Of a stretch of DNA of 64,000 bases, positions 1 to 8,302 are shown piece by piece. The stretch is from positions 1 to 64,000 of the forward strand of contig JALFCW010000015.1 of assembly GCA_022771625.1 (NCBI GenBank), given 5' to 3'. The notes below the pieces were generated by a model. The model worked only from the letters and a program-made list of their open reading frames with translations, ran no database searches and was not told the DNA's origin. How positions within the stretch are numbered: the first letter of the stretch is position 1; each line of letters opens with the position of its first letter. The position numbers and the translations under genes were made by a program. Source of the DNA: Prevotella sp. Lineage in GTDB: Bacteria > Bacteroidota > Bacteroidia > Bacteroidales > Bacteroidaceae.

Positions 1-65
1 ATCGTTATGGCTTTATTGCCTCCTAATAAAGACAATATCTTATCGGTTAATACTCGTTTTATCAT
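1..65 (-). CDS. 5' end of a minus-strand gene (possible ATPase/DUF4143-type protein), partial
   Basis: Reading the minus strand from an ATG at 65 gives an open frame of 21 codons to the window edge, beginning MIKRVLTDKILSLLGG. A Bacteroidetes -7 element lies about 30 nt upstream (95-103), which supports a real start. The opening resembles the N-terminus of AAA+ ATPase/DUF4143 proteins common in Bacteroidales, which read 'IKR..T.KI...L..G.A' just before a Walker A motif, but the Walker motif lies outside the window. The product assignment is therefore only a guess; the presence of a gene start is more secure. Confidence 0.5.
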   Translation of the reverse strand, partial: MIKRVLTDKILSLLGGNKAIT

Positions 66-94
66 ACTATTTACATTATTGATGAATTGACGGT

Positions 95-103
95 GCAAAG
101 ATA
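95..103 (-). promoter_or_regulatory. Bacteroidetes -7 element for the partial gene at 1-65
   Basis: The minus strand reads TATCTTTGC, matching TAnnTTTGC, about 30 nt upstream of the ATG at 65. No clear TTTG -33 element is visible at the expected distance. Confidence 0.6.
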
Positions 104-167
104 ATGATTAATTCTGAACTATACAAGCAAAAAGTTAAAAATATAGTAAAAAGACACGACTTTTCCA

Positions 168-262
168 AAAAAGTCATAACTTTTAAGGAATTAATTCCCA
201 AAAAGTCATAACTTTCAGGGAATTATTTCCGAAAAGTCATCATATCCACTTTGGGAATTTCC
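168..262. repeat. Imperfect 32-bp tandem repeat, about three copies
   Basis: Copies start at 168, 200 and about 232. Each opens with AAAAGTCAT, and the first two continue ..AACTTT..GGGAATTA-type sequence ending in TTCC. The first copy contains the perfect palindrome GGAATTAATTCC (187-198). The position upstream of a minus-strand promoter would suit an operator, but this is inference. Confidence 0.7.
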
Positions 263-300
263 ACCTGTTCCACCTATTCCACCAGTTCCACCAGTTCCGC
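259..300. repeat. 9-nt tandem array TTCCACCNR
   Basis: Four units TTCCACCTG, TTCCACCTA, TTCCACCAG, TTCCACCAG are followed by TTCCGC. The same motif lies in inverted orientation at 623-646. Confidence 0.8.
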
Positions 301-434
301 AAGCATGGTGGTGGAATATAGCTAACTTGCAAGCATTAATCCGCTAATTGACAAGCAATCTTCTGCCAGTTAGCAAAAGATGATTTGCAAGCAAGCACAA
401 TGATAGAACACCCCCCTTGGACACATCACAACAC

Positions 435-482
435 TACCCTATAATGACATCAAGACAATACCCTATAATGACATCAAGACAA
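435..482. repeat. Two perfect 24-bp tandem copies
   Basis: The 24-bp unit beginning TACCCTATAATGACATC occurs twice back to back. Unit length and the core TATAATGACAT/TTATGACAT recall the six-copy 24-bp array at 29764-29909. Confidence 0.8.
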
Positions 483-622
483 CACCTTATCTACATACCA
501 CATAGAAGAGCTGTTCAGATATTCTCTCATTGCACATTCATCCAACCTACATTTCACTCTCCATTCAACCAATTCTCTTGAATATCCTCATAATCTACTT
601 TCCGCAAGGGTTGGTGGAAGTT

Positions 623-646
623 GCGGAACAGGTGGAACAGGTGGAA
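623..646. repeat. Inverted counterpart of the 9-nt array
   Basis: Reads GCGGAACAGGTGGAACAGG followed by TGGAA, the reverse complement of TTCCACCTG-TTCCACCTG-TTCCGC, so it faces the array at 259-300. The two could pair imperfectly around a loop of about 320 nt. Confidence 0.7.
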
Positions 647-663
647 ACTCCAACAGAAAAGGG

Positions 664-2400
664 TTACTCCTGCACGGGATTGACCTTATCCAACTTCAAC
701 AAGTCGTAGCCCTTAATTTGAGCAATGATAAGATGTAGTTCGGTGCCACCTGTCATTTGGCGCACCACCTTGCCCTGGGCATAACCTCTAATCTGCTCCT
801 CGGCTTCATTCCATTGCTTCTCCGCATCTGCATCCGTGGCAGTCATCGGAAGGTATTTCAGCTCGATGATATAGGAATGGCGGATATCGGGATAACGCTT
901 GAGGTCGGGCATAAGGAAAAAGTCGCAATATCCATGATTCAATTCCACCTCTGGACATGTGAGATAATATGGATTGAGTGTCAACAAAGCATTCATGAAG
1001 CCTTGGAGATTACGCTCGCCCTCGATAAGACTGCGTACTGAGGTAGTGTCGTGATATTGGCGACAGATGCACTCCATCATCTCGCGCCACTGTCCACGAT
1101 ATGCTGCAAAGCGGAAGGCATCATCAAGGTCGCCAATCTTCAGAGGTTGAATCTTATTGTATTCAACCAACATATAGTTATAATACTGCTCGCGAATACT
1201 GTTGTTGGGTATGCCTAGTATGCTTTGTGCACCTCGCATACCTTTTATTGTCACCATACCATAATAGAACAGAAGGTTTTTGAACATGTTCGGGTCTGTG
1301 AGTTGGTAGGCAGGGAAACAACGACCAACCTTACATTTTGTGAATCCATTAATTGCAATCTCCAAGAGTACCCCTTTGCGATTTCCACCAAGTGTATCAA
1401 GCCTCACTATTCTATCGATGCCAGCATAGCTTATTATTGTGTTTGGGTCAATAATATCTGACGGAGCCTTGCCATTAAAAATAATATGTTTTAGGTAATA
1501 AAGCACCATAGTTGAATTGAACACAGTATGTCCCTCTACATCATTATACTCAGAGAAGCAATAGCCACCATACCATCGACGCAAAACATTAAGAGTATCA
1601 TCTTCATCCAAAGAAAATGCTCCAACCTCATTATAATAACGTATCATTTCACGAACTTCCTCCTCACTAAATCCAAGCATCTCGTTATAGTTCTTTTTCA
1701 ATGTAAGAGCAGTGGCAATATTATATCCGCTCGTAACATCATCCATAGTAACAGGACTTACTCCCATCATGAGTATGCGGTCGAAACTGCCCTTGAACTT
1801 CTTGAACAAGTCACAATAAAAATATTCGGCATTAGTCATTGCATTATATACTGCCTCTCCATGTTGGTTCAATACATTGTTCGTGAAGTTGTCATATTCG
1901 TCAACAAGGAGATATGCTTTCATGTGAAATCTCTTAATCATCATGTGTACATAATTCACCCTGTCGCTTGTAGATTTCTGTTGCTTGTATTCAATAACAT
2001 AGCTTTCGGGATAATACTTGGCATAGCGAGAAACGAAATCACCATACATCATATCGAGATACCCATTGACATTATCTTCAATAGTATCCTTGTTGCCTCC
2101 TGGCTTCGAGAAGTCAAGCCTCAGCACTTGGTATTCATTACGCTCTGGGGTAGGATGGCTTCCCACGTATGTGTCTCCAAACAAAAGGTCAAATTTGTCC
2201 TTGGCCTCGATGTCATAATACGACTCCATCATCGACAAGAAGAGACTCTTGCCGAAGCGACGCGGACGGATGAGGAAAAGAAAGTTCCCCGTCCTCTCCA
2301 TACGTTCGAGATACATGGTCTTGTCAACCATATACTTACCCTCGCGCTTAACCTGCACATAATCCGAAATGCCATACGGCAACAACTTGTACTGACCCAT
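664..2400 (-). CDS. AAA-ATPase-like protein with C-terminal PD-(D/E)XK nuclease-like domain
   Basis: A 578-residue protein of a family greatly expanded in Prevotella and Bacteroides (AAA-ATPase_like plus PDDEXK_9 type). The N-terminal ATPase-like part carries the family motif RPRRFGKS (about residues 45-52) as a P-loop equivalent, and LLVDEYDN (164-171) as the Walker B equivalent. Near the C-terminus an aspartate-containing strand (YCDFFLMP) and IIELKY followed by a glutamine-containing helix fit a PD-(D/E)XK fold. The role of the family is not established; a nucleic-acid or selfish/defence role is often suspected. It is a single gene with its own promoter (2441-2449) and is not part of the glycan locus beside it. 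Confidence 0.85.
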   Translation of the reverse strand: MGQYKLLPYGISDYVQVKREGKYMVDKTMYLERMERTGNFLFLIRPRRFGKSLFLSMMESYYDIEAKDKFDLLFGDTYVGSHPTPERNEYQVLRLDFSKPGGNKDTIEDNVNGYLDMMYGDFVSRYAKYYPESYVIEYKQQKSTSDRVNYVHMMIKRFHMKAYLLVDEYDNFTNNVLNQHGEAVYNAMTNAEYFYCDLFKKFKGSFDRILMMGVSPVTMDDVTSGYNIATALTLKKNYNEMLGFSEEEVREMIRYYNEVGAFSLDEDDTLNVLRRWYGGYCFSEYNDVEGHTVFNSTMVLYYLKHIIFNGKAPSDIIDPNTIISYAGIDRIVRLDTLGGNRKGVLLEIAINGFTKCKVGRCFPAYQLTDPNMFKNLLFYYGMVTIKGMRGAQSILGIPNNSIREQYYNYMLVEYNKIQPLKIGDLDDAFRFAAYRGQWREMMECICRQYHDTTSVRSLIEGERNLQGFMNALLTLNPYYLTCPEVELNHGYCDFFLMPDLKRYPDIRHSYIIELKYLPMTATDADAEKQWNEAEEQIRGYAQGKVVRQMTGGTELHLIIAQIKGYDLLKLDKVNPVQE

Positions 2401-2440
2401 AATCTTACCTTCTCTTTTGGATGAACATCATATTTCGACT

Positions 2441-2449
2441 GCAAAGTTA
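2441..2449 (-). promoter_or_regulatory. -7 promoter element of the AAA-ATPase/nuclease-like gene
   Basis: The minus strand reads TAACTTTGC (TAnnTTTGC) 41 nt before the ATG at 2400. A T-rich stretch lies immediately upstream; no well-spaced TTTG is seen. Confidence 0.65.
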
Positions 2450-2495
2450 CACAAAAAAATGAGATAATCCATATTTTATTGAGAAAAATTACATC

Positions 2496-3668
2496 TTATA
2501 ACAAAGAATTTGGCCCCACACCACGATGTGAACCACAGACGGTCTTGTAAACCTCATACAAGTCGCTTGTCAGTTTGGCAATATCAAAGCGACGGGCATA
2601 CTCCTTGCCTTGAGCTATCATATTCTGCCTCAGGGTAACATCGTTATATACATAATGTATGGCATCTGCCATTCCCTCCACATCATCGGGATTAACATAG
2701 AGAGAGGTAGGACCTCCCGCCTCTTCAAGACATGAGCCGGTGCAACCTATGGCTGGCAATCCACTCGTGATGGCCTCAAGCATCGGTATGCCAAAACCCT
2801 CGATACGAGAAGGATAGACAAATGCCGTTGCCAACTTATAAAACACAGGCAAGTCATCATAGTTAACACCATGACGGATATGCAGCAAATGGGATATGCC
2901 ATTTGCCTCTGCATAACTGACAATCTCGTCAAGATAGTGAGTGCGACGTCCTACTGCAACGATATTTATATCCTCGCCTTTCCCATGCAACATAGCCACT
3001 GCCTTAACGGCAAGCAGAAGATTCTTCCTCTCCTCAATACTGCCTACGTAAAGCAGGAATCTGTCGGGCAGATTATGACGCTCGCTTACATCTTTCTTCA
3101 CCTCATCCGAAACCTCCTTAGCAAAAACCGGGTCACATCCCTGATAAACGACATCAATCTTCTTTTCGTCAATACCATAATACTGGATAATTTCCTTCTT
3201 TGTAAAATCACTGACAGCAATGACCCTATCGGCATTCTCACATGCCCGACGGAACTTATAGTTATATATCTTTCTGTCGATGAGATGGTAATATTTCGGA
3301 TAATGCAGGAATATAAGGTCGTGGATTGTCACCACACTCTTGCATCCCGCCTTGCGGATATTAAGCGGCAACTCGTTGCTCAAGCCATGGAAGATGTCAA
3401 TCCCGTCCCTCTTGATGTCATCCGTAATTCCAAAGACACGCCATAGGGAGCGCAAACGCCTCCATATCTTCGTCATCGGAAAGCACACCTTAATCTTGTC
3501 TCTTGACGGTATTTCATCAAAATACTGCATACGCCTCTCATTTGGCACGTATGCCACATACTGATTTTCAGGGAAAGACTCCTGCAATCCCCTTATCACA
3601 AAACGGCTATAATTTCCCAGCCCCGTCCTGTTCTGAGCTGCCCGCTTGGCGTCAAATCCTATTTTCAT
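2496..3668 (-). CDS. Glycosyltransferase family 4 (GT-B fold)
   Basis: A 390-residue retaining glycosyltransferase, counted from MKIGFDAKRAAQ, the usual family opening; a start 30 nt upstream at 3698 is possible but adds an atypical extension. The GNYSRF segment (19-24) and TIHDLIFLHYP (114-124) fit the acceptor half. The donor half has YVGSIEERKN (207-216) and the nucleotide-sugar EX7E motif E290-GFGIPML-E298. It would act on the cytoplasmic face, adding a hexose-type sugar to a glycan or lipid-linked acceptor. Its start overlaps the 3' end of the GT87-like gene by 17 nt, so the genes are probably translationally coupled. It is the last gene of a four-gene minus operon. Confidence 0.9.
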   Translation of the reverse strand: MKIGFDAKRAAQNRTGLGNYSRFVIRGLQESFPENQYVAYVPNERRMQYFDEIPSRDKIKVCFPMTKIWRRLRSLWRVFGITDDIKRDGIDIFHGLSNELPLNIRKAGCKSVVTIHDLIFLHYPKYYHLIDRKIYNYKFRRACENADRVIAVSDFTKKEIIQYYGIDEKKIDVVYQGCDPVFAKEVSDEVKKDVSERHNLPDRFLLYVGSIEERKNLLLAVKAVAMLHGKGEDINIVAVGRRTHYLDEIVSYAEANGISHLLHIRHGVNYDDLPVFYKLATAFVYPSRIEGFGIPMLEAITSGLPAIGCTGSCLEEAGGPTSLYVNPDDVEGMADAIHYVYNDVTLRQNMIAQGKEYARRFDIAKLTSDLYEVYKTVCGSHRGVGPNSLL

Positions 3669-4833
3669 GCTGTCTGTAATCCCTAACGAGCATTTCATAA
3701 ATCAACTTGAACCACACCAACACGCAAGGCAATGCCTTCAATGCGTAGGGCTGAACATAATTTTTACGGATATATGCCGGGAACAAATCAGAGGGAGACA
3801 TACTCGTAAGAATAAATGCAAAGACCATAAGGGCAATATCCCAACGATTACGTTCCCAAGGTGCAGTCCAATACCAAATAGCCACTCCCAAAATTGCAAT
3901 GATATACGTGCTTGACTCGCTGCCGGTACTGAACAATACCACAAACATAAGAGTTGATGCCAAAAAGGCATAACGGAATGCCAAGTTGCGATATTGTCCG
4001 AAACGCAGATAAGGTGCACAGAAAAGAATTATACCTGGAACGATAAGGCAAAGGTCGGAATAACTTGCAATACCGCTAATCTTACGTACGAGTCCAAGCA
4101 ACGACTGGTTGGTTCCGTGTGAGAACATATTGTCAGCATTTTTCTCACCAAGACAAATATACCATTCCTTGTATTGCTCAATAATATACTCAGGACTACT
4201 AATGAGCATTGGCAATAGGAACATAACGACCGACCACCCTATCAATGAGAGCACAAAATGGACCTTGTGCTTGGAGAAGAAGAAAAATGCAAGACCAACT
4301 ATTCCGTATAATTTCACGAATGTACCCAGGACAATGAAAAAAGCAGCCGTTGACTCGCGTTCCCTTTCAATGAAATAATAGCTCGCCACAATGATTGCTG
4401 CAATGGCAATATTAAACTGGCTCATGAACAATGCCGTCAATAGTTCATGGGCACAGAACCAAAGAATGAGTATCTGTTTCCCCTGTTCCATCGGCAGTTT
4501 GCGTATGCTCAGATACAGCAGCAACGCCAAAATAACATGCCAAAATATCAGTCCCAACGGATGAGGCAATACAGCAAATGGAGCAATCACCAAACTAAAG
4601 AGCGGTCCGTAGTGGTTGACATCAAAATATTCAGCAGGATAAGCCTCATACAAAGGAGTGCCATTCCAAGTATGCCAGAATACATACTTGAATATCAAGA
4701 AATTATTGCATTTATGAAACTTAGTCAATGCTGATATGAGTCCTAATCCAATCCACAGCCAAAACAATGTCTTAGGATTGGAAAAGAACGGACGACTAAA
4801 GAATTCCCTCGTTTTTTCTATGGTCTTGTTCAT
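3652..4833 (-). CDS. GT87/DUF2029-like polytopic membrane glycosyltransferase (GT-C type)
   Basis: A 393-residue protein with roughly nine to ten hydrophobic segments. After the first membrane segment comes a loop with YFDVNHYGPLFSL (about 68-80), matching the conserved acidic loop and N-(H/Y)-x-P signature of DUF2029/GT87 proteins. Family members take sugars from polyprenyl-phosphate-sugar donors on the outer face of the membrane. The preceding gene encodes a GT2 of the class that makes such donors, so a donor-transferase partnership is likely. The acceptor (lipid A, O-chain or another glycan) cannot be read from sequence. Confidence 0.75.
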   Translation of the reverse strand: MNKTIEKTREFFSRPFFSNPKTLFWLWIGLGLISALTKFHKCNNFLIFKYVFWHTWNGTPLYEAYPAEYFDVNHYGPLFSLVIAPFAVLPHPLGLIFWHVILALLLYLSIRKLPMEQGKQILILWFCAHELLTALFMSQFNIAIAAIIVASYYFIERERESTAAFFIVLGTFVKLYGIVGLAFFFFSKHKVHFVLSLIGWSVVMFLLPMLISSPEYIIEQYKEWYICLGEKNADNMFSHGTNQSLLGLVRKISGIASYSDLCLIVPGIILFCAPYLRFGQYRNLAFRYAFLASTLMFVVLFSTGSESSTYIIAILGVAIWYWTAPWERNRWDIALMVFAFILTSMSPSDLFPAYIRKNYVQPYALKALPCVLVWFKLIYEMLVRDYRQHENRI

Positions 4834-4858
4834 ATAGTTAATTTATAATTACACTAAT

Positions 4859-5800
4859 TTATATCAGTTTCTCCTTTATGTTAAACAATGGTCTTCCCTT
4901 GACCTCCTTGTATATCCTTCCAATATAGACTCCGACGATACCCACAGAGATGAGCACCACTCCACCAACAAACCAAATACTAAGAATCAATGAAGCCCAA
5001 CCAGGAACAGCCGTTCCAGCAATTATTGCATGTATGACATACACAGTAATAGCCAGACAAACAAGAATAAAGAACACGCCAAGATAGATGATTCCGAAGA
5101 TTGGTTTGACGGAAAAGGATGTTATACCGTCCATAGCCAATGTCAGCATCTTTCCCAACGTATATTTGGATTGTCCTGCCGTTCTTTCGCTTATCACATC
5201 ATCCACAGTGGCAGTTGGCAGACCAATTGTTGGTATCAATCCCCTAAGGTAGAGGTTCTTTTCACCATAGCGAGCCAATATGTCGAGCGCCCGCTTGCTC
5301 ATAAGTCTGAAATCGGCATGGTTAGGGATAATATCCACTCCCATTGATGTCTGCAACTTATAAAAAGCCTCAGCACTCATCCGTTTCAATAACGGGTCAG
5401 CCGTACGCGACACCTTAACTCCATATACAATATCATTGCCGTTCTCCATTCCCTCCACCATCTTAGGTATGGCATTCAAGTCATCCTGAAGATCAGCATC
5501 AATCGTTATTACCGCATCCGCATATTCCCTTGCAATCATCATTCCCGCCATTATCGCATTTTGATGACCCACATTATGAGCGAGGTCAAGTCCTTTCACA
5601 TATTTGTTTTCACCATAATATCCGGATATAATCTCCCATGTCCTATCCTTACTGCCATCGTTGACAAATAACACAAAGCTGTCATCCGAAATTTTGCCGT
5701 CAGATGTCATCTTGTCCAACAAATCCGTAAGGCGGGATATGGAGCTGTGCAATACTTCCTCTTCATTATAGCAAGGAGAGACAATGGCAAGACGTATCAT
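4859..5800 (-). CDS. GT2 polyprenyl-phosphate sugar transferase (GtrB/ArnC/DPM1-like)
   Basis: A 313-residue protein with an N-terminal GT-A domain: SPCYNEEE (8-15), FVNDGSKDRT (45-54) and the metal-binding DADLQDD (101-107). Two C-terminal membrane helices (about 236-260 and 268-293) are followed by a basic tail. This layout is typical of enzymes that transfer a sugar from a nucleotide donor to undecaprenyl phosphate at the inner leaflet. Its ATG overlaps the stop of the upstream deacetylase gene by 4 nt (ATGA). The combination with a deacetylase and a GT-C enzyme recalls ArnC-ArnD-ArnT or the Francisella FlmF/NaxD/FlmK set. The sugar itself is unknown. Confidence 0.88.
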   Translation of the reverse strand: MIRLAIVSPCYNEEEVLHSSISRLTDLLDKMTSDGKISDDSFVLFVNDGSKDRTWEIISGYYGENKYVKGLDLAHNVGHQNAIMAGMMIAREYADAVITIDADLQDDLNAIPKMVEGMENGNDIVYGVKVSRTADPLLKRMSAEAFYKLQTSMGVDIIPNHADFRLMSKRALDILARYGEKNLYLRGLIPTIGLPTATVDDVISERTAGQSKYTLGKMLTLAMDGITSFSVKPIFGIIYLGVFFILVCLAITVYVIHAIIAGTAVPGWASLILSIWFVGGVVLISVGIVGVYIGRIYKEVKGRPLFNIKEKLI

Positions 5801-6585
5801 CCTCTACCTCCTTTCTTCCTTTCAACAAACTCAGAATATGTGATAAACTCGCATCCCTTTGACTTCAACATTTTAATCAGACGGTCAAGACGTTGCTGCA
5901 TCTTGATGCCACTGTTATTACGTATGATAAAGGGCATCTTAAACTCAGGATGCTCCTTAAGTTCGTAGAACTCCCACGGATGAAAATACGTCACGAAATA
6001 TCCGTCGTGATTGACTACACGACGCACCATGGCATTATACATCCATTGTGGAAGATTGTGAAGCGACAGCCAGAAAAGCGGGAATCTGACAATCGGTGTA
6101 ACAGATGCCGGAATCTGCATCACTCCACCTCTCATAAACCATGTGCGCGGGGACATAAGGTGCATATATCTTCCTGGTATAAAAGCAGGATTTAGAGAAG
6201 AATTATATTTATATCCCATCCTTTCTATCTCATCATCACTCACAGGGAACATCCTGGGTTGACGATAACCATGGATTGTCTGTCCAGTGAGAGCTTCTAT
6301 TTCCTTTTTCGATTTTTCGACATCAGATGGCTGTGGATTCCAATGGTCCACTCCATGGCAAGCCACCTCGTGTCCCTCGCTTATGATGCGTTTCATAACA
6401 TCAGGTGCATTTGCGACAAAGTTTACCGTACAAAAGAAAGTAGCTCGAACACGATTGGCTTTCAAAGAGTCAAGTATTCTGTTTGTGCCTATTACAGACA
6501 CCTTCATCCCCTCTGCTAAAGAAAAATCCACCCCATGTTCGCGAGGCACATCAAACTCTTCGGTATCAAAGCTTAATAATATCAT
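5797..6585 (-). CDS. Polysaccharide deacetylase family protein (NodB fold)
   Basis: A 262-residue protein, starting at MILLSFDTEEFD; a 14-residue upstream extension is open but atypical. NodB motif residues are visible: D7 in SFDTEE, H77 and H81 in ACHGVDH (75-81), GYRQPR (106-111), and a late FHPWEF (201-206). It lacks a signal peptide, so it should be cytoplasmic or at the inner membrane face, unlike secreted peptidoglycan deacetylases. That fits deacylation of a lipid-linked sugar such as polyprenyl-phosphate-N-acyl-hexosamine. It is the first gene of the operon, with a -7 element about 31 nt upstream (6616-6624). The substrate is inferred from context only. Confidence 0.85.
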   Translation of the reverse strand: MILLSFDTEEFDVPREHGVDFSLAEGMKVSVIGTNRILDSLKANRVRATFFCTVNFVANAPDVMKRIISEGHEVACHGVDHWNPQPSDVEKSKKEIEALTGQTIHGYRQPRMFPVSDDEIERMGYKYNSSLNPAFIPGRYMHLMSPRTWFMRGGVMQIPASVTPIVRFPLFWLSLHNLPQWMYNAMVRRVVNHDGYFVTYFHPWEFYELKEHPEFKMPFIIRNNSGIKMQQRLDRLIKMLKSKGCEFITYSEFVERKKGGRG

Positions 6586-6615
6586 ATGAATAATATATTT
6601 GTAAATAAATCGGGT

Positions 6616-6624
6616 GCAAAGATA
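6616..6624 (-). promoter_or_regulatory. -7 promoter element for the deacetylase/GT operon
   Basis: The minus strand reads TATCTTTGC, 31 nt before the ATG at 6585. It diverges from the plus-strand promoter at 6664-6696. Confidence 0.65.
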
Positions 6625-6663
6625 CAAAAAATAATCTTTACGAGTGCTATTTCTACTAAAATA

Positions 6664-6696
6664 TTTGGCTTATTGCGAAATATTAACTAACTTTGC
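6664..6696 (+). promoter_or_regulatory. Promoter with both -33 and -7 elements for the plus-strand glycan operon
   Basis: TTTG at 6664-6667 is followed after 20 nt by TAACTTTGC at 6688-6696, a full match to the Bacteroidetes sigma-70 consensus. The first gene starts at 6745. Confidence 0.8.
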
Positions 6697-6744
6697 AACC
6701 TAAAAATACAACATCTGCATAATTTTATATGGAATAATCAGTTT

Positions 6745-7509
6745 ATGGATAAAAAGATTTCTGTTGTTATTAACACTTACAACGCCGAAAAAGACCTTGC
6801 AAGAGTACTCGAATCTGTAAAGGGGTTCGACGAAATTGTCATTTGCGATATGGAAAGTACTGATTCCACTCTTAATATTGCAAAAAAATACGATTGTAAA
6901 ATTGTTTCCTTTCCAAAGGCAAATCACAAGAGCGCAGAACCAGCAAGAACCTTTGCCATCCAATCGGCTACATACCCGTGGGTATTGGTGGTTGATGCAG
7001 ACGAACTTGTGACATCCGAACTTAAAGAATATCTATATAACAGAATCAGCGAACCAGATTGTCCAGCAGGATTGTATATTCCAAGAAAGAATTATTTTAT
7101 GGGAAAACTATATGACTACCCTGATTTCCAACTGAGATTTTTTATCAAAGAAGGGACGACATGGCCACCATATGTACATACTTTTCCTAAGGTTAAAGGC
7201 ATATTAGGGCATTTGCCCAAAAACCGCAAAGAACTCGCTTTTATCCACTTAGCCAACGACACCATCAGCCTTCGACTGAAGAAAACCGACCTATATACCG
7301 ACAATGAGGTGGAAAAACGTCATAATAAACACTACAACAGCTTTGACCTTGTGTTCTCTCCTTTATGGCGCACGATTCGCCGATACTTCTTTAAAGGAGG
7401 TATAAGAATGGGGAAAGCAGGTTTTATCAATGCTGTTCTGGAAGGATTCTACAAGTTTGTCACCATTGCAAAAATTATAGAAAGGGAAAGAGACTATGAT
7501 ATTCGTTAG
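6745..7509 (+). CDS. Glycosyltransferase family 2, LPS-core WaaE/KdtX-like
   Basis: A 254-residue soluble GT-A enzyme. It opens with KKISVVINTYNAEKD, has VICDMESTDST (32-42) and the metal-binding DADE (84-87). The regions around PRKNYFMG and the HxANDT segment fit the subgroup annotated as LPS core (beta-1,4-glucosyltransferase-like) transferases. No membrane segment is present, so it should act in the cytoplasm on a lipid-linked or core acceptor. It overlaps the next gene by 14 nt, and the three plus-strand genes form one transcription unit behind the promoter at 6664-6696. Exact sugar specificity cannot be assigned. Confidence 0.85.
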   Translation: MDKKISVVINTYNAEKDLARVLESVKGFDEIVICDMESTDSTLNIAKKYDCKIVSFPKANHKSAEPARTFAIQSATYPWVLVVDADELVTSELKEYLYNRISEPDCPAGLYIPRKNYFMGKLYDYPDFQLRFFIKEGTTWPPYVHTFPKVKGILGHLPKNRKELAFIHLANDTISLRLKKTDLYTDNEVEKRHNKHYNSFDLVFSPLWRTIRRYFFKGGIRMGKAGFINAVLEGFYKFVTIAKIIERERDYDIR

Positions 7510-8302
7510 GGACAAGGGACGGATGTGCAACAACATTCTGCAATACGGTCATGTTTACGCTTGGGCAAGGGAACATGGGCAAAGAGCAATATCAATGCGC
7601 TTTGCATATAAATACAGGTATTTCCATATCTGTCACACTCCATGGCACAATTTCTTTGTATATGTACTTGCAAAATTTGCAGCAAAATCAGGGCTGTTGC
7701 CAGTGGCTGGATTTCATTCTTCAGATGAAAACTCTGAGGCGATGAAGCTACTTGAAAATAGCAAGTGGCTTGTTGTAGAAGGATGGGAAGTGAGGTTCTA
7801 CAATCTTTTTCTTAAATACAAGCATGAGATAATATCTCTCTTTACCTTCGACAAGAGTATCGCTACAAAGACTGCCGCAATGATGCAAGCCAACAGCCGT
7901 CCTACGTCCATAAAGCTCGGCATACATGTGCGTCGAGGCGACTACAAGACATGGCAAGGTGGTAAATATTATTATTCCGACGAGCAATATGCTGATGTCA
8001 TCCAGCGTTTTGCATCGCTTCATAATGATAATGACGTAGATGTGTATATATGCGGCAATGCCCCCGACCTCTCTGGTATCAAGGAAAGGGCTGAAAGCGA
8101 ACATGTCAGAATCCATTGCCCTTATGGCAATCCTGCTGAGGACTTGTATATGCTGTCGGTATGTGACTACATCATCGGTGCTCCAAGCACCTTCTCTCTT
8201 GTGGCTTCAATGTATCATGACACACCGCTTTACTGGATGATGTCGGACAAAGAGGACATTCGTTTTGACTTTTTCAATAACATGTTTAAGCATATTATAT
8301 GA
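7496..8302 (+). CDS. GT11-type (alpha-1,2-fucosyltransferase-like) glycosyltransferase
   Basis: A 268-residue protein with the GT11 landmarks: an N-terminal CNNILQYGHVYAWA stretch equivalent to the family's 'GNQMFQYA', the GDP-fucose-binding motif HVRRGDY (144-150), and a C-terminal CDYIIGAPSTFSLVASM resembling motif 'C...I.sNSTFSWWaA'. GT11 enzymes transfer fucose (or a related sugar) from GDP-sugar in alpha-1,2 linkage, commonly in O-antigen. The N-terminus is shorter and lacks the canonical GGLGNQ, and sequence around the motifs is divergent, so another donor is possible. It overlaps its neighbours by 14 and 4 nt. Confidence 0.75.
   Translation: MIFVRDKGRMCNNILQYGHVYAWAREHGQRAISMRFAYKYRYFHICHTPWHNFFVYVLAKFAAKSGLLPVAGFHSSDENSEAMKLLENSKWLVVEGWEVRFYNLFLKYKHEIISLFTFDKSIATKTAAMMQANSRPTSIKLGIHVRRGDYKTWQGGKYYYSDEQYADVIQRFASLHNDNDVDVYICGNAPDLSGIKERAESEHVRIHCPYGNPAEDLYMLSVCDYIIGAPSTFSLVASMYHDTPLYWMMSDKEDIRFDFFNNMFKHII

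Larger units (their letters stand above)
66..663. other. Gene-free stretch of about 600 bp, rich in short repeats
   Basis: No convincing coding frame is visible. It holds a -7 promoter element (95-103, minus), an imperfect 32-bp tandem repeat (168-262), a 9-nt tandem array TTCCACCNR (259-300) whose inverted counterpart lies at 623-646, and two perfect 24-bp tandem copies (435-482). Several CTTGCAAGCA/TTGCAAGCA words occur at 325-400. Confidence 0.7.

Noticed and set aside
664..2400. Defence-island gene
   Set aside because: The ATPase/nuclease-like family is sometimes placed near defence genes, but no restriction, toxin or phage-defence neighbour is seen here.
1528..2424. 298-codon plus-strand frame antisense to the AAA-ATPase gene
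   Set aside because: The minus-strand protein has the RPRRFGKS and DEYDN motifs and a promoter; the antisense frame has none.
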